This document shows, in pieces, positions 44,820-54,021 of a DNA stretch of 64,000 nucleotides. The notes under the pieces are model-generated. The model ran no database searches. It was not told the DNA's origin and worked only from the letters and a program-made list of their open reading frames with translations. Source of the DNA: Nocardia mikamii NBRC 108933 (GTDB lineage: Bacteria > Actinomycetota > Actinomycetes > Mycobacteriales > Mycobacteriaceae); assembly GCF_001613505.1 (NCBI RefSeq), contig NZ_BDCM01000017.1, positions 124,001-188,000 of the forward strand, written 5' to 3'. Position numbers and translations under genes: made by a program. Each line of letters begins with the position of its first letter. Position 1 is the stretch's first letter.

Positions 44820-45996
44820 CGTGCAGGTGGTGGTTGCAGGAGCGGATCTCTCCGGATCGACCACCGCGTTGGGATTGGCGCGCGCGGGCGTCGACGTGCT
44901 GGTCGCCGACACCGGGTGCGACGACATCGCGGCAGCCCACTGCGCCCACGACTGGTCGGTCCTGCCGGGCCTCGACCGGCTCGGAGTCCTCGACGATGCC
45001 CTGCGAACGGGATTCACATCCGCACGCTGGTGCCTGCGGGTGTTGCGCACCGGCGAGCGGCTCGACTTCGACCTCGGCGCCTTGGCGCCCGTCACACCTT
45101 TTCCGTTCACCCTGCACATAGAGCAGGCCGCGCTGTGCCGGATTCTGGCATGGCATCTGGCCGACCAGCCCAGCGCCAGGGTGCTGCGCGATGTCCGGCT
45201 GTCGGAAATCATTCAGCACGGCGACGGTGTAGAGCTGGCCTTCGATGATGCGACGGGCGCGCACCGGTTGCGCGCCGACTGGGTGGTGGGATCCGACGGC
45301 ACGCGCAGCGCGGTCCGCCGCGGACTGGGGCTGGGATTTCCCGGATACACCTGGCCGGAGCGCTGCGTCACGGCACTGGTCGAGGCGGACTTCGCAAGGC
45401 AGGGATATGCCGCCACCACTGTCCAGGTGGACGCCCGCTACGGCGCGGTCGTGCAGCGCGCCGACGACAACTGCTGGCGCTATACCTTCGCCGAACCATC
45501 GACGCTGCCGGAAGCCGGTGTCGCCGACCGGCTTTCGGATGCCCTCTGCAACATCCTGGGCGATGCCCCCGCCCGCATCTTCGAAAACCGTTGCGCGCGC
45601 ATGCATCAGCGCACCGCGCCGACCTACCGGCGCGGTCGCGTTCTGCTCGCAGGCGAGGCCGCCCACGTCACCAACCGCATGACCGGTCACAGCCCGACCA
45701 CCGCATTCTTCGACGCCTTCCACCTGATCGACGCACTGAGCGCGGTGATCACCGGACAGGCCGGGGACATCGTTCTCGACGAGTACGCGCGCGACCGCAA
45801 GCGCGTCTTCGACGACCACGCCGCACCCATGAGCGCCGCGCGCCAGCACCTCATCTCACAGGTCAGCGACCGCCGGGAGCTGGAGACAGAACTGGCGTAC
45901 TACCGCGACGCGGCCGCCCACCCCGACGACCTCCGGGATCTGATGCTGCTCAGTGGCCTCGAGGGCCGTTCACCGATGAAGGAGACAACGAACTGA
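44812..45996 (+). CDS. FAD-dependent monooxygenase-like protein with altered FAD motifs
   Basis: The 394-aa protein resembles aromatic-ring flavin monooxygenases. The central DG motif is good (VVGSDGTRSAVRRGLG). The N-terminal dinucleotide motif is degenerate (VAGADLSGSTTALGLA, Asp in place of the second loop residues). In the GD motif, LLAGEAAHVTNRMTG carries Glu where Asp normally contacts the ribitol. ATG 44812 overlaps the amidohydrolase stop by 8 bases and the downstream stop overlaps the hydrolase start by 1. Activity may be altered; the substrate is unknown. Confidence 0.82.
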   Translation: MNDVQVVVAGADLSGSTTALGLARAGVDVLVADTGCDDIAAAHCAHDWSVLPGLDRLGVLDDALRTGFTSARWCLRVLRTGERLDFDLGALAPVTPFPFTLHIEQAALCRILAWHLADQPSARVLRDVRLSEIIQHGDGVELAFDDATGAHRLRADWVVGSDGTRSAVRRGLGLGFPGYTWPERCVTALVEADFARQGYAATTVQVDARYGAVVQRADDNCWRYTFAEPSTLPEAGVADRLSDALCNILGDAPARIFENRCARMHQRTAPTYRRGRVLLAGEAAHVTNRMTGHSPTTAFFDAFHLIDALSAVITGQAGDIVLDEYARDRKRVFDDHAAPMSAARQHLISQVSDRRELETELAYYRDAAAHPDDLRDLMLLSGLEGRSPMKETTN

Positions 45997-46817
45997 TGAC
46001 CGCGACAACGACACTCGAAACCGGCCAATTCATCGACGTCGACGGAGTATCGACGCACTATCACGACGCCGGCGACGGGAAAACCGTTCTGCTGCTGCAT
46101 GGTTCGGGCCCGGGGGTGTCCGCGTGGGCGAATTGGCACCACGCCCTGCCAGCCCTGGCCCGCTCGTCGCGAGCCGTCGCGCTCGATCTGGTCGGCTTCG
46201 GCCTGACCGAACGCCCCGCGGATTTGCGCTACTCGCTGCGAACCTGGACCGACCACGCGTGGAAATTCCTGGACGCGCTCGGCATCGAGAAGACCTCGGT
46301 GGTCGGGAATTCGCTCGGCGGCCGCATCGCGATGCAGATGGCCGAGGACGACCAGAGCCGCCTGGACCGCCTCGTCCTGATGGGCTCACCGGGCGTCGGC
46401 ATGACGATGACCGAAGGGCTCGAGGCACTGCGCGGCTACGAACCGTCACATCAGGCGATGCGGGACCTGCTGCGCGACTACTTCGCGGTCGACAAGTCGA
46501 TGATCACCGACGAGCTCGTCCGGATCCGATACGAAGCCAGCGCCGCCCCAGGCGCACACGAGGCCTACCGCACGATGTTCTTCCACCCCGACCACGCCGG
46601 AAGTCAACTCGGTATCACCGCGGAGCAGGTTCGCGCCATCACCGTTCCCACCCTGCTGATCCACGGCCGCGAGGATCGCGTCGTCCCCGTCGATGTCTCG
46701 TGGAACATGGTGCACCTACTGCCCGACGCCGATCTGCACATGTTCTCCCGATGCGGTCACTGGACTCAGATCGAACGCGCCGACGAGTTCAACCGCCTCG
46801 TGGCCGATTTCGTCTGA
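45996..46817 (+). CDS. Meta-cleavage product hydrolase (alpha/beta hydrolase)
   Basis: The 273-aa hydrolase matches the MhpC/BphD/HsaD/CmtE type: HGSGPGVSAWANW, nucleophile elbow GNSLGG, Asp in HGREDRVVP and His in RCGHWTQIE. These enzymes hydrolyse C-C bonds of 2-hydroxy-6-oxo-dienoates from extradiol cleavage. It shares one base with the monooxygenase stop (TGATG). It completes a meta-cleavage route with the extradiol dioxygenase at 41.6 kb. Confidence 0.92.
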   Translation: MTATTTLETGQFIDVDGVSTHYHDAGDGKTVLLLHGSGPGVSAWANWHHALPALARSSRAVALDLVGFGLTERPADLRYSLRTWTDHAWKFLDALGIEKTSVVGNSLGGRIAMQMAEDDQSRLDRLVLMGSPGVGMTMTEGLEALRGYEPSHQAMRDLLRDYFAVDKSMITDELVRIRYEASAAPGAHEAYRTMFFHPDHAGSQLGITAEQVRAITVPTLLIHGREDRVVPVDVSWNMVHLLPDADLHMFSRCGHWTQIERADEFNRLVADFV

Positions 46818-46825
46818 GGCGGCCG

Positions 46826-47659
46826 TCAGTCTGTGACCGGCGTCAACGACGACGCCGGGACCAGGCGCTGCGAGGCGATATCGTCCTGGACACGGAACTT
46901 CTGAATCTTGCCCGAGGGCGTCATCGGAAGTTCGGTGGTGAAGTACCACAGCGCCGGCGTCTTGTGCGCGGCGATTCGTTCGCGGCACCAGAGCTTCAAA
47001 TCCGCCACGTCCGGCGGATTGTCCGGATCCTCGGCGCGCAGCACCGCCCCGATCTGCTCACCCCACTTCTCGTCGGGCACACCGACGATGACCGCTTCGA
47101 CCAGCGACGAGGCGGTGAACGCGCCCATCGACATCCCCGTCACGTACATCCGCCGCACGTCCGTGCACATCGTGGACTGCACGTGGGCCAGCAGCGCCGA
47201 CAGATAGTCGACATCGGCACTGTTCTGTGCGAAATTCCAACGCGGCAAACCGGGTTCGTCCAGCTGCGGGGTGATCGTGATAAACCCGTGGTCGGCGCCG
47301 AAGGGACCGAACCCACTGGTGTCGTGCGCGATCGTGGCCGGATCGATATACCCGTGCAGGTCGATCACCACCGGCAGGGGCCGGCCGGACTCGGGCGGGA
47401 CGTCCTGGATGAAGCTCCCCGATCTCCCGGCTGCGGCGAACTGCTGGGTCGAGCGCCCCGGTCCGGAGACCGAAGCGCCGCAACCGGCCGAGGCGACAGG
47501 GGTCTGGTCCGCGTGTGCGACACCCCCGGCAGTCGTGACCGCCGCAGCGGCAGCGACAACGGCTACCCCGTGGGCAGCCCGACTCAGCCACCGCCGCCCG
47601 TAGTATCGGCCGGCCGCGGTCCGGTAGCGGCCACACCTGCACGAGAACTGCATTCTCAT
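46826..47659 (-). pseudogene. Chimeric gene: truncated secreted esterase fused to the C-terminus of an acyl-CoA synthetase
   Basis: The 277-aa open frame joins two unrelated halves. Residues 1 to about 186 are an exported PHB-depolymerase/feruloyl-esterase-like protein with an Arg-Arg signal peptide (cut near GGVAHA) and the nucleophile elbow GMSMGA. Right after, at about 47100, the frame becomes the C-terminal subdomain of an AMP-binding ligase (VEAVIVGVPDEKWGEQIGAV, then PMTPSGKIQKF with the catalytic Lys). The esterase has lost its Asp and His; the ligase has lost its N-terminal domain. A deletion joining two neighbours in frame is the simplest explanation. A functional product is unlikely. 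Confidence 0.85.
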
Positions 47660-47746
47660 TCATGAGATACATACCGGCGGACCCGACTTAACCACACGAC
47701 CCAACCGGTCGGATTCTATTCTTGCCACAACACCACTGATCCGCGG

Positions 47747-48292
47747 GTGCAGCGCACCCGCGCGGCGCTGCTGGATGCCGCGGTGCGATTGGTATCCGAG
47801 CGAGGCACCACCTCGGTGACGGTCACCGAACTCGCCGACGCCGCCGGAGTGAGCCGGCAGGTGGTCTATCTACAGTTCGGCGACCGCGATTCGGCCCTCC
47901 CGGCCGCGGCGATGGACATGGCCGAGCGCGAGGTGTTTCCCTGTTTCCAGACCTGAGCGAGTAGACCCTACGGGTACGGACACTGGCCGCCGCCCAGCAT
48001 CTGGCCGCTCGTCACCGCTTCTACCGAGCGCTGGTCACCGGATCCTGCGCGTTCACGCTGAGAACTGCCGCGATTCGCCCCTCCGAGACGCTGCACCGCC
48101 ACGCCACCGAGTCGGTGCTGGAAGGCATTCGACCGCATAACCCAGCGGTCATCAGCACATTCTTCCTCGGCGGCGTCATGGCGGTGATCGATCAAATGGC
48201 TGACCGCCGGAACCGACGAACCTGACGCACTCGAGTTGACCGACCGATTGCTAGCGCTGGCCACAACGTTCACCCAGCTGCGCCCCACCTGA
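47747..48292 (+). pseudogene. Frameshifted TetR family regulator
   Basis: GTG 47747 opens a normal TetR N-terminus (RTRAALLDAAVRLVSERG, then VTELADAAGVSRQVVYLQF), but the frame stops at 47954-47956. A second frame continues the ligand domain (LAAAQHLAARHRFYRALVTG, then LEGIRPHNPAVISTFFLG), and a third gives the end (AGTDEPDALELTDRLLAL) up to TGA 48290-48292. At least two frameshifts separate the parts, so the gene is dead unless sequencing errors are involved. It is divergent from the chimera and may once have regulated it. Confidence 0.8.
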
Positions 48293-48333
48293 CATGCCGT
48301 CGAATGGTTGCCGATCAGCTGTGCGGGGCAGTC

Positions 48334-51300
48334 CTACAGCGGCCGGGCGAGGCGGTCGAGAAATGCGCGCGGGAGCGAGAAACTGTTAGGCGCGTGTCGG
48401 TCTCTGGTGAATTCGACAGTCAGACGGCGGATTTCGGACAGCACGTCGGGGCCTTCGTCGAACAACGGTGCCACGATGTTCGCTTGCGCGCAGCGGCGCA
48501 GTGCCCCTGCCAGCAACGGTTCGGCGGCGTCGCGTTGGCCGGTCGCCAGCAGGCAATGCGCGTACAGCACAGCGGAATACAGGGCAGCACGGGGGCGAGC
48601 CTCGCCGTCGATCGATTGGCGCAGTGCGGCCGCTCGCGCGGTCGCGCCAGCCTGATCACCGAGCAGTAACGTGCGAATTGCGGCCTCCTCCAGCAGTTCC
48701 CGGGTCACGATCGCGATGCCGTCGTCACCCGGTGCACCAGGGATCTCGGCAGGCAGTACCGCGGCACCCAGCCGGGCGTGCTCCAAGGTGATGCGGGCCG
48801 CCAACCGCGGCAGGCCGTGAGTTTCGGCGACTTCCGCGCCCTCGGCGAGCCGCTCGCGGGCCTTCGTCCGATCGCCGCGCGCGGCCGCGATCCGGGCGGA
48901 GGTTCCATAGGCGGACAGCAGGAAATCGACTGTCCCACCCTCGAATCCGACTTCGATGCTCGCCTCGAGCAGTCGCTCCGCCTCGTCGAAGTCGCCCTGT
49001 TCGTAGTGGAAGTCGCCCAGGATCGCCGACGCCAGCCGCACCGTCAGCGAATTCTCCCCGGCGGTGGTGCGCGCCACCTGCAGGGCAGTGCGGAAATGGT
49101 CCTCGGCGGTAGCGGTGTCGAGCTGTTCGCGGGCCGCCATCCCGGCGAAGCAGTGGTTGTACATCACGCTCAGCGCGCCGGCGACGTGCTGGAAGTAGGT
49201 CCTGCCCCACCGATGCCATTCGTGGACCCGGTCGTAGTCGAATCGGTGCAGGGCGGCGAAGGCGCCCAAGTCGGCGGCCGCGCACAGCACGAACGGGTCC
49301 AGGGTATCGGTGCGTGCACAGCACTGCGCGACGATGGCGTCGACTCCTTCGAGGTGGTCGGAGAGGGCGCTCGCGACGCACCGCACAAGATTCGCCTCCA
49401 CGACGAGGTTCGAATCTCGCTGTGGCATCTCATCGTTCGCCGAAGCGCCGGCGATCGCCAGCTCGACGGCAATATGCATCCGGTGCGGCCGGCGCAGGAG
49501 CACGGCTGCCCACGCGAGCGCCAGTTGCAGATCGGTATCGGCGTTTGCCTGCGTAGGCGGGAGTTTGTCGGCGAGTGCGGTCAGGGTGGTCAGCTGGGAA
49601 TGCTGGATGGCATCTCGCGCGTGTTCGGACACCAATCGCACCGCCAGCTTCGGCTCACCGGCGGCCAGTGCGTGATCGACGGCCTCGCTGAGCATGTTGT
49701 TGTCGGCAAACCAGTGCGCGGCCCGAGAATGCAGTTCCGGGATACGTTCGGGCCGATCGCGTTCCAGCCGCTGCTGCAGGAAATCGGAAAACAGATGGTG
49801 GTAACGGAACCACCGACCGCCCTCATCGATGCGGCGCAGAAACAAATCCCGGCGCTCGATATCCTCAAGCATCGCCTGCCCGTCGGGCCGCCCGGTGAGC
49901 GCCGAGGCCAGCGGTCCGCAAATCCGCTCGGTGACAGCAGTTTCCAGGAGGGAGGTCAGCAATTCGGGCGCGAGCGCATCGAGAACGTTATCGGTGAGAT
50001 ATTCGCCGATGGCCTGATGCCGCCCCGAGATCGCCGAGATCGCGGCCGCCGGGTCCCGCTTCCCGCGCAGCGATATCGACGCCAGCTGGAGGCCCGCGAT
50101 CCAGCCGTCGGTCCCGGAACATAACCGGCCTACATCGCGATCGCCCAATGTCAGGCCGTTGACGCGGGAGAGGAATTCAGCGGCCTCAGCATCGTCGAAA
50201 CGCAATGCCGTGGAATCTATCTCGATCAATTCGTCGCGAACCCGCAACGCGGACAGCGGCAGTCCGATCATCTCGCGGCTGGTGACCAGCAGCTGCAGGT
50301 GATGACAGCCGTTGTCGAGCAGCAGCCGCAGCGCCGCCGTGGTGTCGGCGTCGGTCACCAGATGCCAGTCCTCGATGAACACGACCAGACGCTCACCGCC
50401 GGCATGAATTCGATTGATCAGCGTTGTCAGCACATAACGCGCCACGCCGGCACCGTGTTCTTCGACGATGCGGTCGAGATCGGCGGCCAGTGCCGGGCGT
50501 GCGTGGCGGACGGCCTCGATCAGATGCAGGAGGAACCATGCCGGGTTGTTGTCGTCATCGTCGATATTGAGCCAGCAGGCCGCCACCTCGCGCTCGATCA
50601 GGCGCTGCCCCCACTGCGCGGCCAAGGTCGATTTACCGAATCCGGCCGGTGCGTGCACCACGATCAGCCGAGGCCACGGATCGGCGTCGAGAACCTCCAG
50701 CAGCCGCGGGCGAGCGACCAGCCGGCGCGGTGAGCGCGCGGGGTAGAACCTGGTCTCCGCGGTCGGGGGCGTGACCGAAGTTCCGGTTCGGGCGAACGGA
50801 GCCGAGACTGTCGCCCTGCCGGTATCGGCGGCACCTTCCAGCGTGATGGCTGGTCCGAGCTGCGGTATCGCCATCTCGTCGACAGGCAGGTCGTGATTGC
50901 GTTGCAGTTGACGCACCCGGTTGCCGAATGCGAGCGCCGACTCGGGCCGGGTCGCGGAGTCGGCGGACATGCTCGCTTCGATCAATTCGCAGATGTCGCC
51001 GGGCATTCCGGTGGGACGCAGATCAGGAACCGGTTCCTCGGCGATGCGTAGGAATTGGGCAACCAGCCGCTCCCCGGAGTGCCGCTGATAGGCCGCGTGC
51101 CCGGTGAGCATGCAGAACAGGGTCGCGCCCAGACCGTACACATCTGAGACGACTGAGGGCGTGCCGTCGCGCAACACCTCGGGTGCGGTGAAGGCCGGGG
51201 AGCCGGTCACCACACCCGTCGTGGTCGCGAAGCCACCCTCCATGCGCGCGATGCCGAAATCGGTCAGCTGCGGTTCGCCATAGTCGGTGAGAAGAACATT

Positions 51301-51765
51301 GCCCGGCTTGATATCTCGATGCAAGATCCCCGCACGATGCACCGTCTCCAGCGCACCCGCGAGCTTGACCGCAACGCGCAGCGACTGCGCCACCGACAAC
51401 GGACCCGACTGCCGGATCCGCTGCTCCAGTGAACCCCTGGCGTAATAGGGAACGACCAGGAAGGGGTGCCCATGTCCAGTCGTTCCCACCTGCAGGATCT
51501 GAACGATGTTGGGGTGTTCGGGAAGCCCACCCATGGCCCGCTGTTCACGCAGGAACCGGGCGAGATTCTCACCGCCGTAGTCGGATACGGACGTGAGCAC
51601 CTTAACCGCGACGATGCGGCCCAAAGCCTTTTCCCTACACCGGTATACGACACCGAATCCGCCCCGGCCGATCACCTGTGCATCCTCGAAGCCGACCGCT
51701 CGCAGTTCGGCGATCATCACCGCGGGAGGATCGCTCCCCGTTATCACAGAATCCTTCTCGGCCAT
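48334..51765 (-). CDS. PknK-type Ser/Thr protein kinase with STAND ATPase and TPR-like region
   Basis: The 1143-aa protein has an N-terminal kinase (about residues 15-275): glycine loop GRGGFGVVYR, VAVKVL lysine, catalytic HRDIKPGNV, DFGIAR and an APE motif. A linker of about 90 residues leads to a MalT/STAND NTPase (Walker A APAGFGKST near residue 385, IEDWHLV Walker B-like) and a long helical-repeat C-terminus. No LuxR HTH ends the protein. The plan and length fit PknK of M. tuberculosis (about 1110 aa), which acts in growth and stress adaptation there. ATG 51765 is the first Met matching this start; its ribosome site is weak. Confidence 0.9.
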   Translation of the reverse strand: MAEKDSVITGSDPPAVMIAELRAVGFEDAQVIGRGGFGVVYRCREKALGRIVAVKVLTSVSDYGGENLARFLREQRAMGGLPEHPNIVQILQVGTTGHGHPFLVVPYYARGSLEQRIRQSGPLSVAQSLRVAVKLAGALETVHRAGILHRDIKPGNVLLTDYGEPQLTDFGIARMEGGFATTTGVVTGSPAFTAPEVLRDGTPSVVSDVYGLGATLFCMLTGHAAYQRHSGERLVAQFLRIAEEPVPDLRPTGMPGDICELIEASMSADSATRPESALAFGNRVRQLQRNHDLPVDEMAIPQLGPAITLEGAADTGRATVSAPFARTGTSVTPPTAETRFYPARSPRRLVARPRLLEVLDADPWPRLIVVHAPAGFGKSTLAAQWGQRLIEREVAACWLNIDDDDNNPAWFLLHLIEAVRHARPALAADLDRIVEEHGAGVARYVLTTLINRIHAGGERLVVFIEDWHLVTDADTTAALRLLLDNGCHHLQLLVTSREMIGLPLSALRVRDELIEIDSTALRFDDAEAAEFLSRVNGLTLGDRDVGRLCSGTDGWIAGLQLASISLRGKRDPAAAISAISGRHQAIGEYLTDNVLDALAPELLTSLLETAVTERICGPLASALTGRPDGQAMLEDIERRDLFLRRIDEGGRWFRYHHLFSDFLQQRLERDRPERIPELHSRAAHWFADNNMLSEAVDHALAAGEPKLAVRLVSEHARDAIQHSQLTTLTALADKLPPTQANADTDLQLALAWAAVLLRRPHRMHIAVELAIAGASANDEMPQRDSNLVVEANLVRCVASALSDHLEGVDAIVAQCCARTDTLDPFVLCAAADLGAFAALHRFDYDRVHEWHRWGRTYFQHVAGALSVMYNHCFAGMAAREQLDTATAEDHFRTALQVARTTAGENSLTVRLASAILGDFHYEQGDFDEAERLLEASIEVGFEGGTVDFLLSAYGTSARIAAARGDRTKARERLAEGAEVAETHGLPRLAARITLEHARLGAAVLPAEIPGAPGDDGIAIVTRELLEEAAIRTLLLGDQAGATARAAALRQSIDGEARPRAALYSAVLYAHCLLATGQRDAAEPLLAGALRRCAQANIVAPLFDEGPDVLSEIRRLTVEFTRDRHAPNSFSLPRAFLDRLARPL

Positions 51766-52344
51766 CGGCGCCGTTCCGACACGTCGATTTTTCCGCGGAG
51801 CCCCGTCGCGCTGGCTCCCCCAGTATATGGCCAGAAGAGCCTTTAGTGACCGAGTCGAGCATCCCCGGGAACCGGGAACTCGAGTCCGGGACAAATGAAC
51901 TTGGGCCGGTGGCCGACGCCTTCAACCGCGCATCCGGCTGCCGTGCCGGCCGCCGAGGCGGACCTCCCGCGGGCAATAACGCCTTGGAACCCCAAGAGCA
52001 AGGTGACATTGTCGACGGTGTCATGAACAGGGAACCGGCCCGGTACCGTCCGCTCCAACCGACTCTTGGGAGAGGGACAGCGAGGCGCTCGATCACTCCC
52101 CTAAGGCGCCGACGGAGGTTCTAAACGAGAAGCAGGGAGACGGGCACCAAGGTATTCCGACACCTCGCCCACCATCCTCTCCGGCGCCCCAAGTTTGTTA
52201 CGTTTCCGTCACCGATGCGGCAACGCGCCCGCGTAAGCCGCGACACCGCGGTAGGAGCACAATCGGACGACTTGACTATCGCACGCATGTTGCACGAAGC
52301 GTGATCGGAGTACACAGAACGACTGCTGACCTGCATAAACGAAG
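51766..52344. other. Intergenic region upstream of the kinase
   Basis: Both strands have only short GC-driven frames without ribosome sites or recognisable proteins. The kinase promoter should lie here, but no clear -10/-35 pair stands out. Just after 52344 the tRNA-Val fragment begins. Confidence 0.4.
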
Positions 52345-52387
52345 TGGTCCCAGCTGGTTTCGAACCAGCGACCTCTCGCGTGTGAGG
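52345..52387 (-). tRNA. 3'-half fragment of tRNA-Val(CAC), likely attachment-site remnant
   Basis: The minus strand reads from the anticodon loop CTCACAC, through the 3' anticodon stem (GCGAG), the variable loop AGGTC and a perfect T-arm (GCTGG-TTCGAAA-CCAGC), to the 3' acceptor strand TGGGACC plus discriminator A. No 5' half follows the expected pattern: the 5' anticodon stem would need CTCGC but is CGGAC, and GGTCCCA is absent upstream. It is therefore not an intact tRNA. Such 3' halves are typical att copies left by tyrosine-recombinase elements. The 3' end points toward the kinase gene. Confidence 0.75.
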
Positions 52388-52490
52388 GTCCGGGCACGCA
52401 GACTGGCCACTCAGCGTGCGGTGGCTCTGCCTAAGCTTATCTGTCCGACACTTTGGCAACACGTTTCGATCAACTACGCAGGAGGGCTAC

Positions 52491-52826
52491 GTGGCGAAGA
52501 AGGTCGTCGTCGAACTGATCGACGACTTCGACGGCAAGTCGAAAGCTGAAGAGACGGTCTCGTTCAGCATCGATGGTGTCGAGTACGAGATCGATCTGTC
52601 GAACAAGAACGCCCGCAAATTGCGTGGCGCGTTGGAGGAGTGGACTGCTGCGGCTCGCAAGGTCGGCCGGTATTCCCGCGCCAAGGCCAAGCCCACGACG
52701 CGTACCGCAGCCGACAAGCAGCAAACCGGCGCGATCCGTGAGTGGGCAAAGAACAACGGCTACAACGTTTCCAGCCGCGGGCGGATCCAGGCCGACATCG
52801 TCGAGGCATACAACCAGGCAAGTTAG
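52491..52826 (+). CDS. lsr2: Lsr2 family nucleoid-associated protein
   Basis: The 111-aa H-NS-like protein has an N-terminal oligomerisation part (VVVELIDDFDGK, then SIDGVEYEIDLSNKNA) and a C-terminal DNA-binding domain with the AT-hook-like SSRGRIQADIVEAYN segment (RGR at about residue 96). It silences AT-rich and horizontally acquired DNA in this group. GTG 52491 has AGGAGGG 4 bases upstream. It sits next to a tRNA fragment, beside an integrase module, so it may be an accessory copy brought by the element rather than the core lsr2. Confidence 0.93.
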   Translation: MAKKVVVELIDDFDGKSKAEETVSFSIDGVEYEIDLSNKNARKLRGALEEWTAAARKVGRYSRAKAKPTTRTAADKQQTGAIREWAKNNGYNVSSRGRIQADIVEAYNQAS

Positions 52827-53431
52827 ACCTACTCGGCCCAGCCCAGCCCATCACCCGAGTGGAACACCGCTGGTCGGGCGCTGCGCCGGTGGCCGGCTCA
52901 GTCGGGCCCATGGGGCGAGACCGGGAGCGTGGCTGCGATGCATCCCAGCGACAAGGCGCTTTTTCAGGGTTTCTCGTGAGCCACGCCTCGTTCCCGAATT
53001 TCGGCTATGCCGGTCGGCGAACGCCGCCAACACCTGAGATCCGGCCAAGAAGTAGTTCTCGATTCGGAATACCACTTCCCTTCTGACTGCAGAGCTGGAA
53101 GCCTGTACTTCGTCTGGCGCAACGCGAGGGACTCGATACGAACAGAATCGAGGCCTCACCATGTTGCGACGCCGACATCTCCGTTGGGACGGCTGCGCCG
53201 AGAATCACGCACGTTTCCGCATGTGCCGCAGTTCGATCCCGAAAGTTGTCAGCCACCGACCTCGCGGTGAGGGGCCGCCGTCCACCGGCAGCTTCATGAA
53301 TCCTCATCGGGACCGGTGCCGGCGCCACGAGCACTTACTCCCTTTTCTGCCAACGATCGTCATCCTCCCCTCTTTCCTGTCTTTGCTTGCCGCAAAGGCG
53401 TTCCGGCTGGGCGATTTCCGCAGAGGCGGCC
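52827..53431. other. Gene-free stretch between lsr2 and the excisionase-like gene
   Basis: 605 bases without a supported gene. Several short frames on both strands have no ribosome site or recognisable product. The region is less GC-rich in places than its neighbours and may hold the promoter and control region of the xis/int genes. Confidence 0.4.
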
Positions 53432-53641
53432 ATGGAAGATGAGGAAGTGTGGCTCAGCACCGATGAGGTGGCCGAGCGACTGAAGATACCGAAGAAGACA
53501 TTAGCCAGCTGGGCGGCCGCTCAACGTGGCCCACGCTTTGCGCGCATGGGCCGCTACAGGCGGTATCGCCTGTCGGATCTGCTGGCCTGGGAGCAGAGCA
53601 AGGTCGACGACGGCGGCGGCCAGCGCCGACCGTTGGACTAG
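53432..53641 (+). CDS. Excisionase-like helix-turn-helix DNA-binding protein
   Basis: The 69-aa protein has a MerR/excisionase-type winged HTH (WLSTDEVAERLKIPKKTL, then FARMGRYRRYRLSDLLAW). This is the standard small protein next to actinobacterial tyrosine integrases, which directs excision. ATG 53432 (MEDEEVW) lies after a GGCGG; the frame is open upstream. It precedes the integrase by 380 bases in the same direction. Confidence 0.85.
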   Translation: MEDEEVWLSTDEVAERLKIPKKTLASWAAAQRGPRFARMGRYRRYRLSDLLAWEQSKVDDGGGQRRPLD

Positions 53642-54021
53642 TACGCGCAGTGCGTCTCCTGGCTGAATCCCGATCTCAATTTGCCTGTGCATCCATCCGA
53701 TTCATTTCGATGAAATACGTTGCGGCTGTTGCTGGTCGGCAAGAAGCGACGCGGCACCTTGCATGCACCGCCCAACCGGAAGCAACGGCATCTTTCTCGT
53801 CGTGCCCACACGACGGACCGTTGGCTAATTCCCAGCGACTATTCACCCCTTGTAGGGCGGCGGTGCGATGGCCAGGCTTCGGCTGGTGAATTCGGCAGCG
53901 ACGCCACGCCATGGACCGGTAGCGCTCTGGACGACTCGCGCGGGCGTTCGGGCCGGCGGGACGAGCGTCCACGGTCTCGTCGGCGCGGGGTTGGGACCAC
54001 TCAATGTTCAAGGGAGGCGAT
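53642..54021. other. Gap between excisionase and integrase genes
   Basis: 380 bases with open frames on both strands that read through into the integrase start but lack ribosome sites and family features. In other elements a replication initiator often lies between or near these genes; nothing of that kind is visible here. Confidence 0.4.

Noticed and set aside
48778..50124. 448-codon plus-strand frame inside the kinase gene
   Set aside because: Antisense to the PknK-like gene, no ribosome site, low-complexity His/Arg/Gly composition and no recognisable domain.
52345..52440. Complete tRNA-Val gene
   Set aside because: Only the 3' half fits; the 5' acceptor strand, D-arm and 5' anticodon stem are missing, so it is called a fragment.
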